A stretch of DNA of 64,000 bases from Lactobacillus sp. (GCF_014803895.1 NZ_JAAVAU010000003.1:41140-105139); one strand, 5' to 3'; numbered from the stretch's first letter, positions 8,607-16,378 are shown. A program made the numbers and translations. Notes: generated by a model not told the origin, from the letters alone.

Positions 8607-10050
8607 TAGTTTAAACTTTGATGCGCAAGCTTTAAGAGAAAAAATCCTCGACTTGGCAATGCGCGGCAAGTTGGTCAAGCAAGATCCAAATGATGAGCCA
8701 GCAAGTGTCTTGCTTGAAAAGATTAAGGCAGAAAAAGACCAGCTTGTTAAGGAAAAGAAGATTAAGAAAACTAAGCCCCTTGCGCCAATCACCGATGAGG
8801 AGAAGCCTTTCGATATTCCCGATAGTTGGGAATGGGTGAGATTGGGGGATATTGGTGAATTAAAAGCAGGAAAAACTCCTAAAAAGTCTGACATTACTAG
8901 TAAAGGAATTTATCCATATTTTAAAGTAAAAGAAATGAATGATCCAAAAAATGCTTTATTTTTAAAATATACAGACCAGTATGTTGGAGATAGTTATGAG
9001 AGAAATATTTTTCCAGCTAATACTATAGTTTTTCCTAAAAATGGTGGAGCAGTATTGACACGTAAAAAGCGTGTCTTGTCACAAGATTCATTAGTTGATT
9101 TAAATACTGGTGCATTAATAGGGTCTAAAAATTTAGATAATAAATTTTTATTTTATTTATTTAGTAGTATCGATATTACTAAATATATTAAAGGATCTAC
9201 TATTCCAACAGTTGATTCTCCTAAATTATCTAAAAGGGTAATTGGACTTCCACCACTTGAAGAGCAAAGTCGAATCGCTGACAAAATAGCGCAGCTATTC
9301 GCTTTGCTTCGCAAAGTCGAATCTTCTAATGACCAATACGTTGAATTACAGCAGATGTTGCATGACAAGGTGCTGGACTTGGCGATGCGTGGCAAGTTGG
9401 TTGAGCAGGATCCTAATGATGAGCCGGCGAGCGAGTTGCTTGAGAAGATCAAGGCCGAGAAGGCGCAGTTGGTTAAGGAGAAGAAGATTAAGAAGACCAA
9501 GCCGCTGCCACTAATCACCGATGAGGAGAAGCCTTTCGATATTCCCGATAGTTGGGAATGGGCTAGATTGGGGGATGTTAATACTTACAATGGACACTCA
9601 GTTCATCCGGATAAAATGCCTGATGAAATATTTGAATTATATAGCGTTCCAATCTATCCAACTGGTCATCCTGAAATAGTTCAAGGTAAAGAAATAAAAT
9701 CTAATAAACAAACTGTGAATAAAGATGATATCTTGCTTTGTAAAATTAATCCCCGTATTAATAGAGTTTGGAAGGTTTTGGATATTACAGAAAACGATAA
9801 TATTGCTTCAACTGAGTGGATTGTTTTAAGACAAGACAATATTTTGCCAGATTATTTTAGATATGGATTAATGGCGCCATATTTCAGAAAGTTATTACAA
9901 AGCAACGTCTCAGGTGTAGGTGGTTCGTTGACCAGAGCGAAACCTAAGGAAGTACAAAAATATATATTTCCATTGCCACCACTTGAAGAGCAAAAACGAA
10001 TTGTCAGAAAGATAGAACAACTAAGTAATTTTTTAAAAGTCAAGTGTTAA
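8596..10050 (+). CDS. hsdS: Type I restriction enzyme, S (specificity) subunit
   Basis: The subunit reads the bipartite DNA target through two recognition domains. I choose ATG 8596 (MTINSLNF, 484 residues) because GGAAGG lies eight bases upstream; a TTG at 8590 would be too close to that site. Target recognition domain 1 (about residues 75-215) and domain 2 (about 315-475) each end in PPLEEQxRI. Two long copies of the conserved helix region (from residues 16 and 258) hold KxLDLAMRGKLVxQDPNDEP. The copies are so similar that 50 bp are identical at DNA level. The second copy is visibly richer in G and C than the surrounding AT-rich recognition domains, which suggests mosaic assembly. The stop codon lies inside the terminator hairpin. 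Confidence 0.93.
   Translation: MTINSLNFDAQALREKILDLAMRGKLVKQDPNDEPASVLLEKIKAEKDQLVKEKKIKKTKPLAPITDEEKPFDIPDSWEWVRLGDIGELKAGKTPKKSDITSKGIYPYFKVKEMNDPKNALFLKYTDQYVGDSYERNIFPANTIVFPKNGGAVLTRKKRVLSQDSLVDLNTGALIGSKNLDNKFLFYLFSSIDITKYIKGSTIPTVDSPKLSKRVIGLPPLEEQSRIADKIAQLFALLRKVESSNDQYVELQQMLHDKVLDLAMRGKLVEQDPNDEPASELLEKIKAEKAQLVKEKKIKKTKPLPLITDEEKPFDIPDSWEWARLGDVNTYNGHSVHPDKMPDEIFELYSVPIYPTGHPEIVQGKEIKSNKQTVNKDDILLCKINPRINRVWKVLDITENDNIASTEWIVLRQDNILPDYFRYGLMAPYFRKLLQSNVSGVGGSLTRAKPKEVQKYIFPLPPLEEQKRIVRKIEQLSNFLKVKC
8641..8850 (+). repeat. Internal direct repeat of hsdS, copy 1
   Basis: About 210 bp, in frame with copy 2 exactly 726 bp downstream. Bases 8787-8836 are identical to 9513-9562. It encodes the conserved long-helix region and the start of recognition domain 1. 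Confidence 0.9.
9367..9576 (+). repeat. Internal direct repeat of hsdS, copy 2
   Basis: The second copy of the conserved helix region. It differs from copy 1 mainly at synonymous sites, where it often prefers G or C, except for the shared identical 50-bp block. Recombination between copies would remove one recognition domain in frame. Confidence 0.9.
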
Positions 10051-10066
10051 AAAACTTGACTTTTTT
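10035..10066 (+). terminator. Terminator of the hsd operon
   Basis: The stem AAAAGTCAAG with CTTGACTTTT overlaps the hsdS stop codon and is followed by a T run. Confidence 0.85.
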
Positions 10067-10070
10067 ATAT

Positions 10071-10098
10071 GGGACAGAATTAATAAAACTCTTGTCCC
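10071..10098. repeat. Small inverted repeat after hsdS
   Basis: GGGACAGA and TCTTGTCCC can pair (one bulged T) around an AT loop, directly after the hsd terminator. There is no T run, so it is not a simple terminator. Its role is unknown. Confidence 0.4.
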
Positions 10099-10213
10099 TA
10101 ATACGTATCATGATTTACTATTATTACGAACACTAATATTTGTGGAGATAAGAAAATAGCTTCAAGTAGTTTTCTTAAAAATTTAGTATCGTTTAATATT
10201 TTAGGTGAATAAA

Positions 10214-10894
10214 TTGAAACCATTATACTATTTAAAATATGTTGACAACCAATATGTAAAAAGTTTTAAAGATGGTAATTTATTTTTTAACTCTCTAAAT
10301 TATTTTGAAAATTTAGAGAACAATAATAATGATAAAAAAATAGGTGATCAATATGAGGGAACCAAACTCTATAGATCTAATCATCCTGTTTTAAAAATTA
10401 ATAATATTGTTATTCCTGTTAAAGATATAGTTGGACCAGTTGATCTAACTCAAGGGCTGTCTAATAAAGAAAAAAGTTCTATAGGAATTGCATGTTTTAT
10501 GGCAATAACTAGAAATGATTTAATAAGATCAATTAACCCAAAGGAGTTTGTATTAAAAGAAGAATTTATTAGTGATGTTAAAAAAATGGGGTCATCAGAT
10601 AGAACATTATTTTTAGTAAGTGCAAAGGTAATAAATTATGTAAAAAGAAAAGATGAACTCAAAGATGGGTTAGTAAAGTATTATGATCCTTATGACGGCG
10701 ATTCGTTTAAATTAATTGATAATAAAGATGAGGCTGTATTCTATAAAAGAATGAGTTATAAATATCAACATGAATATAGACTCGTAAAAGATTTAAATAA
10801 GCATGCTAATATTACCAAATTTCCTAATGCAGCAAAAAATTTAGTACCTATTGATATAAAAAATTTGAATACTTTAAAAATATTACTCAATTAG
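10214..10894 (+). CDS. Hypothetical protein between two restriction loci
   Basis: I do not recognise this ~226-residue protein with confidence. It begins MKPLYYLKYVDNQYVKSFKD followed by GNLFFNSLNYFEN, and near the C-terminus carries YKRMSYKYQHEYRLV. That layout (an early KxFxxGxLFFNSLxYF segment and a late E-Y/W-R segment) recalls DUF2971-type proteins often found in defence islands. I prefer TTG 10214 because AGGTG lies six bases before it; a GTG at 10205 in the same frame has no ribosome site. Codons are very AT-rich compared with the hsd genes. It sits between the type I operon and the AIPR-Mrr pair and has its own terminator, so a defence-related role is a guess from context. Confidence 0.65.
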   Translation: MKPLYYLKYVDNQYVKSFKDGNLFFNSLNYFENLENNNNDKKIGDQYEGTKLYRSNHPVLKINNIVIPVKDIVGPVDLTQGLSNKEKSSIGIACFMAITRNDLIRSINPKEFVLKEEFISDVKKMGSSDRTLFLVSAKVINYVKRKDELKDGLVKYYDPYDGDSFKLIDNKDEAVFYKRMSYKYQHEYRLVKDLNKHANITKFPNAAKNLVPIDIKNLNTLKILLN

Positions 10895-10903
10895 TTACTT
10901 ATT

Positions 10904-10936
10904 AAAGCCACATCCACGCAAGATGCGGCTTTTTTC
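10904..10936 (+). terminator. Terminator after the hypothetical gene
   Basis: The stem AAAGCCACATC with GATGCGGCTTT (one A-C mismatch) is followed by a T run. Confidence 0.8.
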
Positions 10937-11021
10937 TTACCAAAAAATAAAATTCCCTCCTCATGTATACAATAAGCTGATGTATTATTATATTAGATCT
11001 ATATGAGATAGGAGTATAAGA

Positions 11022-12212
11022 ATGGTTAAAACTAAAATTAAATATAAGGAATTGCGCGAAGTTAAGTCTCCGTCTGATAAAGATATTACGTCTTACTTTT
11101 TATGGATAAATTTTAAAGACTTGCCTGATAATATTTCACTTGATGTTAATCCTCGTAAACCTAAGATGAATACCGCTGTAGCTAAGGAATTAATCAATGC
11201 TGTTAAGGCTGATGATGAAACTTTTGATATTAATAATCGTGGGATGGTAATTACTGCTAAGGATTTGACCGTTAATTCTGATAATAGTGTGACGATTGAT
11301 TTTGATGATAATCATAAGTTGTACGGTATCTTGGATGGAGGTCATACTTATACTGCAATTATCCAAAACAGGGATGCAATCTCCGAAGATTTGATGAAGG
11401 AGAAGTTCGTTAAGGCAGAAGTTATTGTCGGTAGTGACGTTGATATTCAACAACTTGCTGATGCTCGTAATACTTCACTGCAAGTTAGTGACATTGCCTT
11501 GTATGAATTGGATGATAAGTTTAGCTTCATTAAGAAGAGTATTGATGACGAAGCTTATGGTGATGAAGTTGCTTACAAGGATAATGATACGAAGCCAATT
11601 CCAGTTGCTGACTTGTTGCGTTTGATGTTTATGTTCAATATTAAGAGATTCCCCGGCAACACCTCAGTTCCAACTGCCGCATATTCAAGCAAGCGTGCTG
11701 TTTTTATTGATTATAAGAAGGAATATGAACAAGAAGATAATATTTATAAAAAATTAGCACCAGAATTACCTAAGTTAATTGACTTATATGAAGAAGTTGA
11801 GACTACTCTTCCAGAAATGTACCGCAAGTATAAAAAAGAAGAGGGTAAGAAGTCCAAGTTTGGTGGCTTGCGTGGTGTTGAGGTTCAAAAAGACGGGGAA
11901 GGTTTTACTGAATTTAATATGAAGGAAAAGAATTATAGTATTTCAAATGGTTTTCTTTTCCCAATATACGGTGCCTTCAGAGCATTGCTTGAAGAAGAGC
12001 CTGAAACTGGAAAAATCACTTGGAAAGTTGATCCTTATAAAGTTTGGGATACAGTCGGCGTTGAATTAGTACAAACTACTTTTGAAACTGGTAATAATCC
12101 TCAAACAGTTGGTAAGACTAAGACATTATGGCAAGCAAATTATAGAATTGTTGATAATGCTGTTAAAGATATCAAGATCAAAGAACTAGAAGCTAAGTTG
12201 AGTGGTAAATAA
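11022..12212 (+). CDS. AIPR-like (abortive infection phage resistance) protein
   Basis: The 396-residue protein resembles the AIPR family (Pfam AIPR), which was named from lactococcal abortive-infection genes. Supporting motifs are FDINNRGMVITAKD (68-81), matching the family's NNGI-type segment, and GILDGGHTYTAI (102-113), matching its DG/NG-x-Q/H-T segment. An alpha-helical middle and a C-terminal WQANYRIVDNAV region follow. Biochemical activity is not established for the family as far as I know. The start ATG 11022 has ATAGGAG nine bases upstream. Its stop codon shares one base with the start of the Mrr-type nuclease gene, so the two are translated together and probably act together. Family membership is likely but was judged by eye. 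Confidence 0.7.
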   Translation: MVKTKIKYKELREVKSPSDKDITSYFLWINFKDLPDNISLDVNPRKPKMNTAVAKELINAVKADDETFDINNRGMVITAKDLTVNSDNSVTIDFDDNHKLYGILDGGHTYTAIIQNRDAISEDLMKEKFVKAEVIVGSDVDIQQLADARNTSLQVSDIALYELDDKFSFIKKSIDDEAYGDEVAYKDNDTKPIPVADLLRLMFMFNIKRFPGNTSVPTAAYSSKRAVFIDYKKEYEQEDNIYKKLAPELPKLIDLYEEVETTLPEMYRKYKKEEGKKSKFGGLRGVEVQKDGEGFTEFNMKEKNYSISNGFLFPIYGAFRALLEEEPETGKITWKVDPYKVWDTVGVELVQTTFETGNNPQTVGKTKTLWQANYRIVDNAVKDIKIKELEAKLSGK

Positions 12213-13075
12213 TGGTTAAAGATGAATATACTCCAGATGATTTACAGAATAGCCTTTTGAAGATTATTCAGGAATTTCCAGCAATATCTGGGGATACTTT
12301 GCTAGATAAGTTAGAAGAAAAATTAGGTCAAAAGTTAAATAATAGTCAGAAACGTTTTCTCAGACGTAATGGAAGAGAAGCTGCAACTAAATTAGTTAGA
12401 GATAATTTTTTAGAAAATAAAAATGATGAATATTTTTTGACTGAGAAGGGTAAGAAACAGTTAAAGAGGGATGCAGAAGTGTCTGATTTTCCACTTCCCT
12501 TGGTGAAGAATAAAGTGCCGGTAGTTAAGAATGAAGTTCATGATCACTCTGCGCCATATTCTGTTAGTAAGGTGAAATCTTGGATTAATGAGCAAAATAA
12601 TATTTTGAGAGAGAAGCTTTTAAATAGGCTTCGTAAGGTTGATCCGGGAGAGTTTGAAACTTTAATGGTTAAACTAATTAGTGCAATGGGCTATAAGGGA
12701 ACTGACGGCTTGGCCGTTACTACTCAAAGAACACGCGATGGTGGAATTGACGGTATTATTAATAAAGATCCTCTGGGATTAGAACGCGTATATTTGCAAG
12801 TTAAAAGATATGCAGCTAACAAGACAGTTGGAAGACCGCAAATTAATGAATTTGTTGGTTCTCTTGGTGGTGAAATAAAGCGTGGTATTTTTATTACCAC
12901 GTCGTCATTTTCTAAAGATGCTAGAGAAAGAGCTGAAGACTCTGATACTATTGCTTTAGTTGATGGTCAAATGTTAGGTAATTTGATGATTCAGTACAAA
13001 GTCGGAGTCCAGGTAAAGGAAAACTTTGAATTGTATCAGATTGATAGTGATTTCTTCAATAATGAGACTAATTAA
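12212..13075 (+). CDS. Mrr-type restriction endonuclease
   Basis: The 287-residue protein has an N-terminal winged-helix region (about 1-90), a charged linker, and a C-terminal Mrr catalytic domain of the PD-(D/E)XK fold (about 140-275). The catalytic residues appear as GGIDG (177-181) and LQVKRY (195-200), the family's D...QxK arrangement, preceded by FETLMVKLISAMGY. Mrr enzymes cut methylated DNA or, in some systems, serve as the nuclease partner of another sensor. The ATG overlaps the last base of the AIPR stop (TAATG), indicating translational coupling. Activity on methylated DNA cannot be inferred here, since the host appears to make its own adenine methylation. Confidence 0.88.
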   Translation: MVKDEYTPDDLQNSLLKIIQEFPAISGDTLLDKLEEKLGQKLNNSQKRFLRRNGREAATKLVRDNFLENKNDEYFLTEKGKKQLKRDAEVSDFPLPLVKNKVPVVKNEVHDHSAPYSVSKVKSWINEQNNILREKLLNRLRKVDPGEFETLMVKLISAMGYKGTDGLAVTTQRTRDGGIDGIINKDPLGLERVYLQVKRYAANKTVGRPQINEFVGSLGGEIKRGIFITTSSFSKDARERAEDSDTIALVDGQMLGNLMIQYKVGVQVKENFELYQIDSDFFNNETN

Positions 13076-13109
13076 CTGTTATTAGAATAAATTTTTAACT
13101 TTTTGCGGA

Positions 13110-13178
13110 TTTATAATAATAGGGCGGATTTCATCCCCCACTAAATTACCAAGGTTTTGCTAACTCTATTATTATAAA
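13110..13178. repeat. 13-bp perfect inverted repeat with 43-base centre
   Basis: TTTATAATAATAG (13110-13122, read with its flank) pairs exactly with CTATTATTATAA plus one more base (13166-13178). The centre holds GGGCGGATTTCATCCCCC, which could fold further. No T run follows. It lies between the Mrr gene and the next gene and could be a leader structure, an operator pair or a remnant. Confidence 0.6.
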
Positions 13179-13235
13179 AATTGGTCTTGCGTAAAAATAA
13201 CAAAGTATGTCACAATTATTTCTAGGAGGTGGCAT

Positions 13236-14021
13236 ATGCCATACACACTTTCAGAAATAATTGTGTTGTTTTTCACTTATTCAGTAGTAGGCTGGCTGTG
13301 GGAAACAGTGTATTGTTCCATTAAAGATGGTCATTATGATTATCGTGGCTTTTTGTTTGGACCATATTGTCCAGTTTATGGTTTTGCAATCACGACAATT
13401 TTAATTTGTACTGATCGGTTCCAAGACAATATTTTCTTGCTTTTTATTGTAGGAATGTTAGTGGCAACTATATTTGAGTTTGTTGCTAGTGTCTTTTTAC
13501 AAAAAGTATTCCATATGACATTGTGGGATTATTCTCATTTATGGGGAAATATTCAGGGCCGTATTGCGCCAGAGATTTCTCTTTTTTGGGGAATTGGAGT
13601 AGTAATTTTAGTTAAGTTTGTTCAACCTTTTATCCAGAAGATTATTAACTGGGAAGAGGCAAAAACGCATGGTGCGATGGCAGCCATTATTGTGGTTGTG
13701 ATGGGTACTGATTTAGTCTTAACAATTATTAGTGTTAAGAGATTCCATGCAACTACGCAAATGTGGAATGAAAAAATCAATGCACATCTTAATAAATTAC
13801 ATGCTAAGTTAGATCAAGCAACTGATAATTCTGCAATCAGACATAAGCTTGATAATTGGCATGAAGATGTAATCAAACATATTGATAAAATTCGTCCTAA
13901 GCAAGAATTAAGTTGGAATCAACGTCGCTTATTGAAAAGTTTTAGTAAGATTAAATTTGATGATGCTAAGCATTTCTCTGACTTGAAGCAAGATTTAATG
14001 AAACATGGATTATTGAAATAA
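13236..14021 (+). CDS. Putative ABC-transporter type IV / CmpB-like membrane protein
   Basis: The 261-residue protein has four to five hydrophobic segments in its first ~190 residues. It begins LSEIIVLFFTYSVVGWLWET and carries RGFLFGPYCPVYGFG-like sequence, the pattern of the 'putative ABC-transporter type IV' family (PF06541). The C-terminal ~80 residues are charged and probably cytoplasmic. A strong AGGAGGTG site precedes ATG 13236. No ABC ATPase is adjacent, and transport function has not been shown for the family as far as I know. It forms a single-gene unit closed by a hairpin. Confidence 0.75.
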   Translation: MPYTLSEIIVLFFTYSVVGWLWETVYCSIKDGHYDYRGFLFGPYCPVYGFAITTILICTDRFQDNIFLLFIVGMLVATIFEFVASVFLQKVFHMTLWDYSHLWGNIQGRIAPEISLFWGIGVVILVKFVQPFIQKIINWEEAKTHGAMAAIIVVVMGTDLVLTIISVKRFHATTQMWNEKINAHLNKLHAKLDQATDNSAIRHKLDNWHEDVIKHIDKIRPKQELSWNQRRLLKSFSKIKFDDAKHFSDLKQDLMKHGLLK

Positions 14022-14023
14022 TG

Positions 14024-14049
14024 AGGAGCCGGTATACGGCTCTTTTTTT
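14024..14049 (+). terminator. Terminator
   Basis: GAGCCG, GTATA-type loop, CGGCTC, then seven T. Confidence 0.85.
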
Positions 14050-14090
14050 GCTGTATAATATATCAAATATATAATAATTTGGAGAAAAAT

Positions 14091-14483
14091 ATGAAGAGAC
14101 TTTTTGCTTTAGAAATTCTAATGTTTATGACTGAAACTATTGTTGTTTTGGCACTCGATAAGAATACTTATGATCGCGTTTGGTTGCTGGCGATTTTGTT
14201 GTTATGGTTTGTGAGTGATATGGTATTGGGATATTTGCGAGGTAATTTTAAGTTGCAAGCACGGCAACTAAAGAAAAAAAGTGAGCAGTTAAGACGAAAT
14301 GGTGGTACACCAGATCAGGTAATGTTATATGTAAATAATTTGCGTGAAAAATATTTACGTAAACAAATATTTTTTAATCAGATGATTCTTAAAGGTATAC
14401 CTTTTCGTCGAGCTTGTATTCGCCGAATGATTCGTGGGGGAATTATGGGTGCTATTTTAGTTTTGGTATGGAGAATTCTTTAG
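14091..14483 (+). CDS. Small membrane protein, unknown function
   Basis: The product is 130 residues. I start at ATG 14091 because GGAGAAA ends just upstream; the TTG at 14079 lies before that site. Two N-terminal hydrophobic segments (about 5-22 and 31-48), a basic middle region (residues 55-115, many R and K), and a C-terminal hydrophobic helix (about 113-130) are visible. No family is recognised. It is a single-gene unit between two hairpins. Confidence 0.65.
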   Translation: MKRLFALEILMFMTETIVVLALDKNTYDRVWLLAILLLWFVSDMVLGYLRGNFKLQARQLKKKSEQLRRNGGTPDQVMLYVNNLREKYLRKQIFFNQMILKGIPFRRACIRRMIRGGIMGAILVLVWRIL

Positions 14484-14488
14484 AAGTG

Positions 14489-14516
14489 AAGCTGTCTTGA
14501 AAAAGACGGCTTTTTT
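14489..14516 (+). terminator. Terminator
   Basis: AAGCTGTCTT, loop GAAA, AAGACGGCTT, then a T run. Confidence 0.85.
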
Positions 14517-14593
14517 GTAAGAAAATAAGCACCATTTTCGTAATAAACATTAGGATAAGAATTTCTAAAATTTAAATAGAAAGTTGAGTGTTT

Positions 14594-15445
14594 ATGAGGC
14601 CCCAAATTATTAAGGTCGATCAACATGACGATGGAAAGTGGCGTGATTTTTCATCGGACGTTGTTTTTGGTGAAATAATGAGCAACAAGAAGTTTTGTAA
14701 ATTTGTATTACAGACAATTTTGCCGCAAATAGAGATTACAAAAATTAGTTATTTGCAAAAGCAGGATAAAAAAGGCAATCCTGATACCGAGAGCAAAGAT
14801 ATTATTTTGGATATTTTTGTTAAAGATGTTGAGGGACGCTTGTATGATGTAGAAATGCAAGTAGCTAATGAGTACAATCTTGGCTTGCGAATGCGATATT
14901 ATCAATCGTTGATTGATTTGGATTCCTTGAATAAAGGAGATACGTATTTGGATTTAAAAGAATCCTTTATAATTTTCTTATGTGTGTTTGATCCATATGA
15001 TCAAAAGAAGTTGAAATATAGTTTTCATGAATATGAAGATAGTGATAAATCGCTTCAGTTGCAAACGAATTCTAGCAAGATTATCATTAATTCAAAAGGA
15101 AAATTACAATCTGAAAATGTAAATTTGGCAGATTTGGCTAAGTTTATTAATGGCGAGGATACGCATAATCCTTACTTCAAAGAAGCCGAGGAGGAAATCG
15201 TGTTGATGAATACAGACCCAAAAAGGAGGGGTATTATGTTAGCGAGAGAAAGACGCAATAATGAGCTGCGTGCTGAGGGTATTGAGGAAGGAACAAATAA
15301 AACGTTACTCTCTTTTATTGCTAATAGCAAAAAAGAAGGCCTAGATGATAAGCAAATATTGAAAAATATTCAGACTTTCATTCCTGATGTGCTTGAAGTT
15401 ATCAATATTGATAGAGTAAAGAAAATGATTCAAACAGTTAAATAA
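14594..15445 (+). CDS. Rpn-family / PD-(D/E)XK nuclease-transposase-like protein
   Basis: The 283-residue protein matches the 'PD-(D/E)XK nuclease family transposase' group (related to Rpn, recombination-promoting nucleases). It has an early DVVFGEIMSNKKFCKFVL region, a nuclease core with DIFVKDVEGRLYDVEMQ (D, then E-x-Q), and MRYYQSLIDLDSL after it. The C-terminus has RRGIMLARERRNNELRAEG, typical of the group, with an internal helix. I choose ATG 14594; a GTG at 14588 in frame is possible and neither has a strong ribosome site. Such proteins are common single genes in lactobacilli, often of mobile origin. No terminal inverted repeats were found beside it. Confidence 0.8.
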   Translation: MRPQIIKVDQHDDGKWRDFSSDVVFGEIMSNKKFCKFVLQTILPQIEITKISYLQKQDKKGNPDTESKDIILDIFVKDVEGRLYDVEMQVANEYNLGLRMRYYQSLIDLDSLNKGDTYLDLKESFIIFLCVFDPYDQKKLKYSFHEYEDSDKSLQLQTNSSKIIINSKGKLQSENVNLADLAKFINGEDTHNPYFKEAEEEIVLMNTDPKRRGIMLARERRNNELRAEGIEEGTNKTLLSFIANSKKEGLDDKQILKNIQTFIPDVLEVINIDRVKKMIQTVK

Positions 15446-15450
15446 ATCGA

Positions 15451-15482
15451 AAAAGGTTGCCCACAAAGGTGGCCTTTTAATC
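15451..15482 (+). terminator. Weak terminator after the Rpn-like gene
   Basis: AAAGGTTGCC pairs with GGTGGCCTTT using several G-U pairs; only a short T run follows. Confidence 0.55.
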
Positions 15483-15572
15483 TTCTTCATTATTAAGTGG
15501 CTTCAATTATAAATCTGCTTGGTCGATCATCTGATTAGTTTGAATCATGCCAGATATTTTTCAATAGTATGA

Positions 15573-15597
15573 AGCATCCCTTATGGGGTGCTTTTTT
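15573..15597 (+). terminator. Orphan terminator hairpin
   Basis: AGCATCCC, TTAT, GGGGTGCT, then TTTTTT. The ~90 bases before it (15483-15572) hold no gene I can support. It may end a small RNA or be left from a lost gene. Confidence 0.75.
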
Positions 15598-15665
15598 GTT
15601 AACTTTTCCAATACTGAAAAATAATGGTAAAATAAGTAGATGATTTTTTACCAGGAGGGATGATT

Positions 15666-16226
15666 ATGCTAGCACGCGCGCACAGCCTGTGTAGTATTGC
15701 GATTGCGGAGGCTGGATTACTAGTAACGCATCATCTTTACACATCTCGGCCAGTCCCATTGTTAATTATGTTAGCTGCTACTAGTGTAGGAGCTTTATTA
15801 CCTGATGTTGATCAAAACAATAGCACAGCTAGTCGGAATTCACCAATTAACTTTAGCTTTTTCTTTCGTCATCGGGGAATTACACATACAATTGTTGGCT
15901 GGCTTATTTTCAGTTGTATTCTATATTTTATAATGAATTATTTTCGCCCAGTTCCACTAACAAATATGATTTTTAGTGATGACTGGGGCTGCTTATGGCT
16001 AGGTTTGGTGGTAGGCTATATTTTGCATCTAGTTGAAGATGGATTTAGTCGTGGTGGTATTAATTGGCTATGGCCTTTAACTAAAAAGCCGCTTAAGCTA
16101 TGGCCGCACTATAAAGTAGGCGGTAAATTTGAGCAATCCCTAACTTTTTTAGCTAAATTAAGTATTTTAATAGTAAGTTTTTATTGGATTTTTTTATTTT
16201 TAACTGGTAATTATCAATTTTTTTAG
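15666..16226 (+). CDS. YdjM-type membrane-bound metal-dependent hydrolase family protein
   Basis: The 186-residue protein shows LLPDVDQNNS and FRHRGITHTIVGW, the conserved D and H-x-G-x-T-H segments of the YdjM/LexA-regulated membrane hydrolase family (PF04307), with several hydrophobic helices. Later histidines lie in HLVEDGFSRGGINWLWP. The start is ATG 15666, six bases after AGGAGGG; the ATG at 15660 abuts the ribosome site. Enzymatic activity is inferred from conserved polar residues only. The gene ends two bases before the -10 box of tRNA-His. Confidence 0.8.
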   Translation: MLARAHSLCSIAIAEAGLLVTHHLYTSRPVPLLIMLAATSVGALLPDVDQNNSTASRNSPINFSFFFRHRGITHTIVGWLIFSCILYFIMNYFRPVPLTNMIFSDDWGCLWLGLVVGYILHLVEDGFSRGGINWLWPLTKKPLKLWPHYKVGGKFEQSLTFLAKLSILIVSFYWIFLFLTGNYQFF

Positions 16227-16227
16227 G

Positions 16228-16233
16228 TATAAT
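16228..16233 (+). promoter_or_regulatory. -10 box of tRNA-His
   Basis: TATAAT lies 18 bases before the tRNA, directly after the stop codon of the YdjM-like gene. The -35 region must fall inside that gene and is weak (CTGGTA/TGGTAA). Confidence 0.6.
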
Positions 16234-16250
16234 AATTAAGTCAACGATAT

Positions 16251-16324
16251 GGCGGAATTGGTGAAGGGGTTAACACACCGGTTTGTGGATCCGGCATGCG
16301 TGGGTTCGAATCCCATATTCCGCC
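16251..16324 (+). tRNA. tRNA-His (anticodon GTG)
   Basis: The cloverleaf folds with acceptor GCGGAAT/ATTCCGC plus the extra 5' G (G-1) paired to C73, the hallmark of histidine tRNA. The anticodon loop is TTGTGGA with GTG at 16285-16287, and the T arm is GTGGG-TTCGAAT-CCCAT. The 3' CCA is not encoded, so the CCA-adding enzyme in this window would be needed. The base pair at the foot of the anticodon stem is T-T rather than the A-T seen in Bacillus. Confidence 0.97.
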
Positions 16325-16333
16325 CTTTATAAA

Positions 16334-16368
16334 AAACAGGAGTATCTTGAAGATACTCCTGTTTTTGT
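16334..16368. terminator. Bidirectional terminator between tRNA-His and the DUF218 gene
   Basis: A 14-bp stem (ACAGGAGTATCTT with AGATACTCCTGT) is flanked by an A run and a T run, so it can end both the tRNA (+) and the convergent gene (-). Confidence 0.9.
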
Positions 16369-16378
16369 TTTACTTTAA

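Noticed and set aside
9329..9514. Separate arginine-rich frame inside hsdS
   Set aside because: It is an out-of-frame reading of the GC-richer repeat copy of hsdS and has no ribosome site.
16251..16324. tRNA-His as the attachment site of an integrated element
   Set aside because: I found no second copy of the tRNA 3' end and no integrase downstream.
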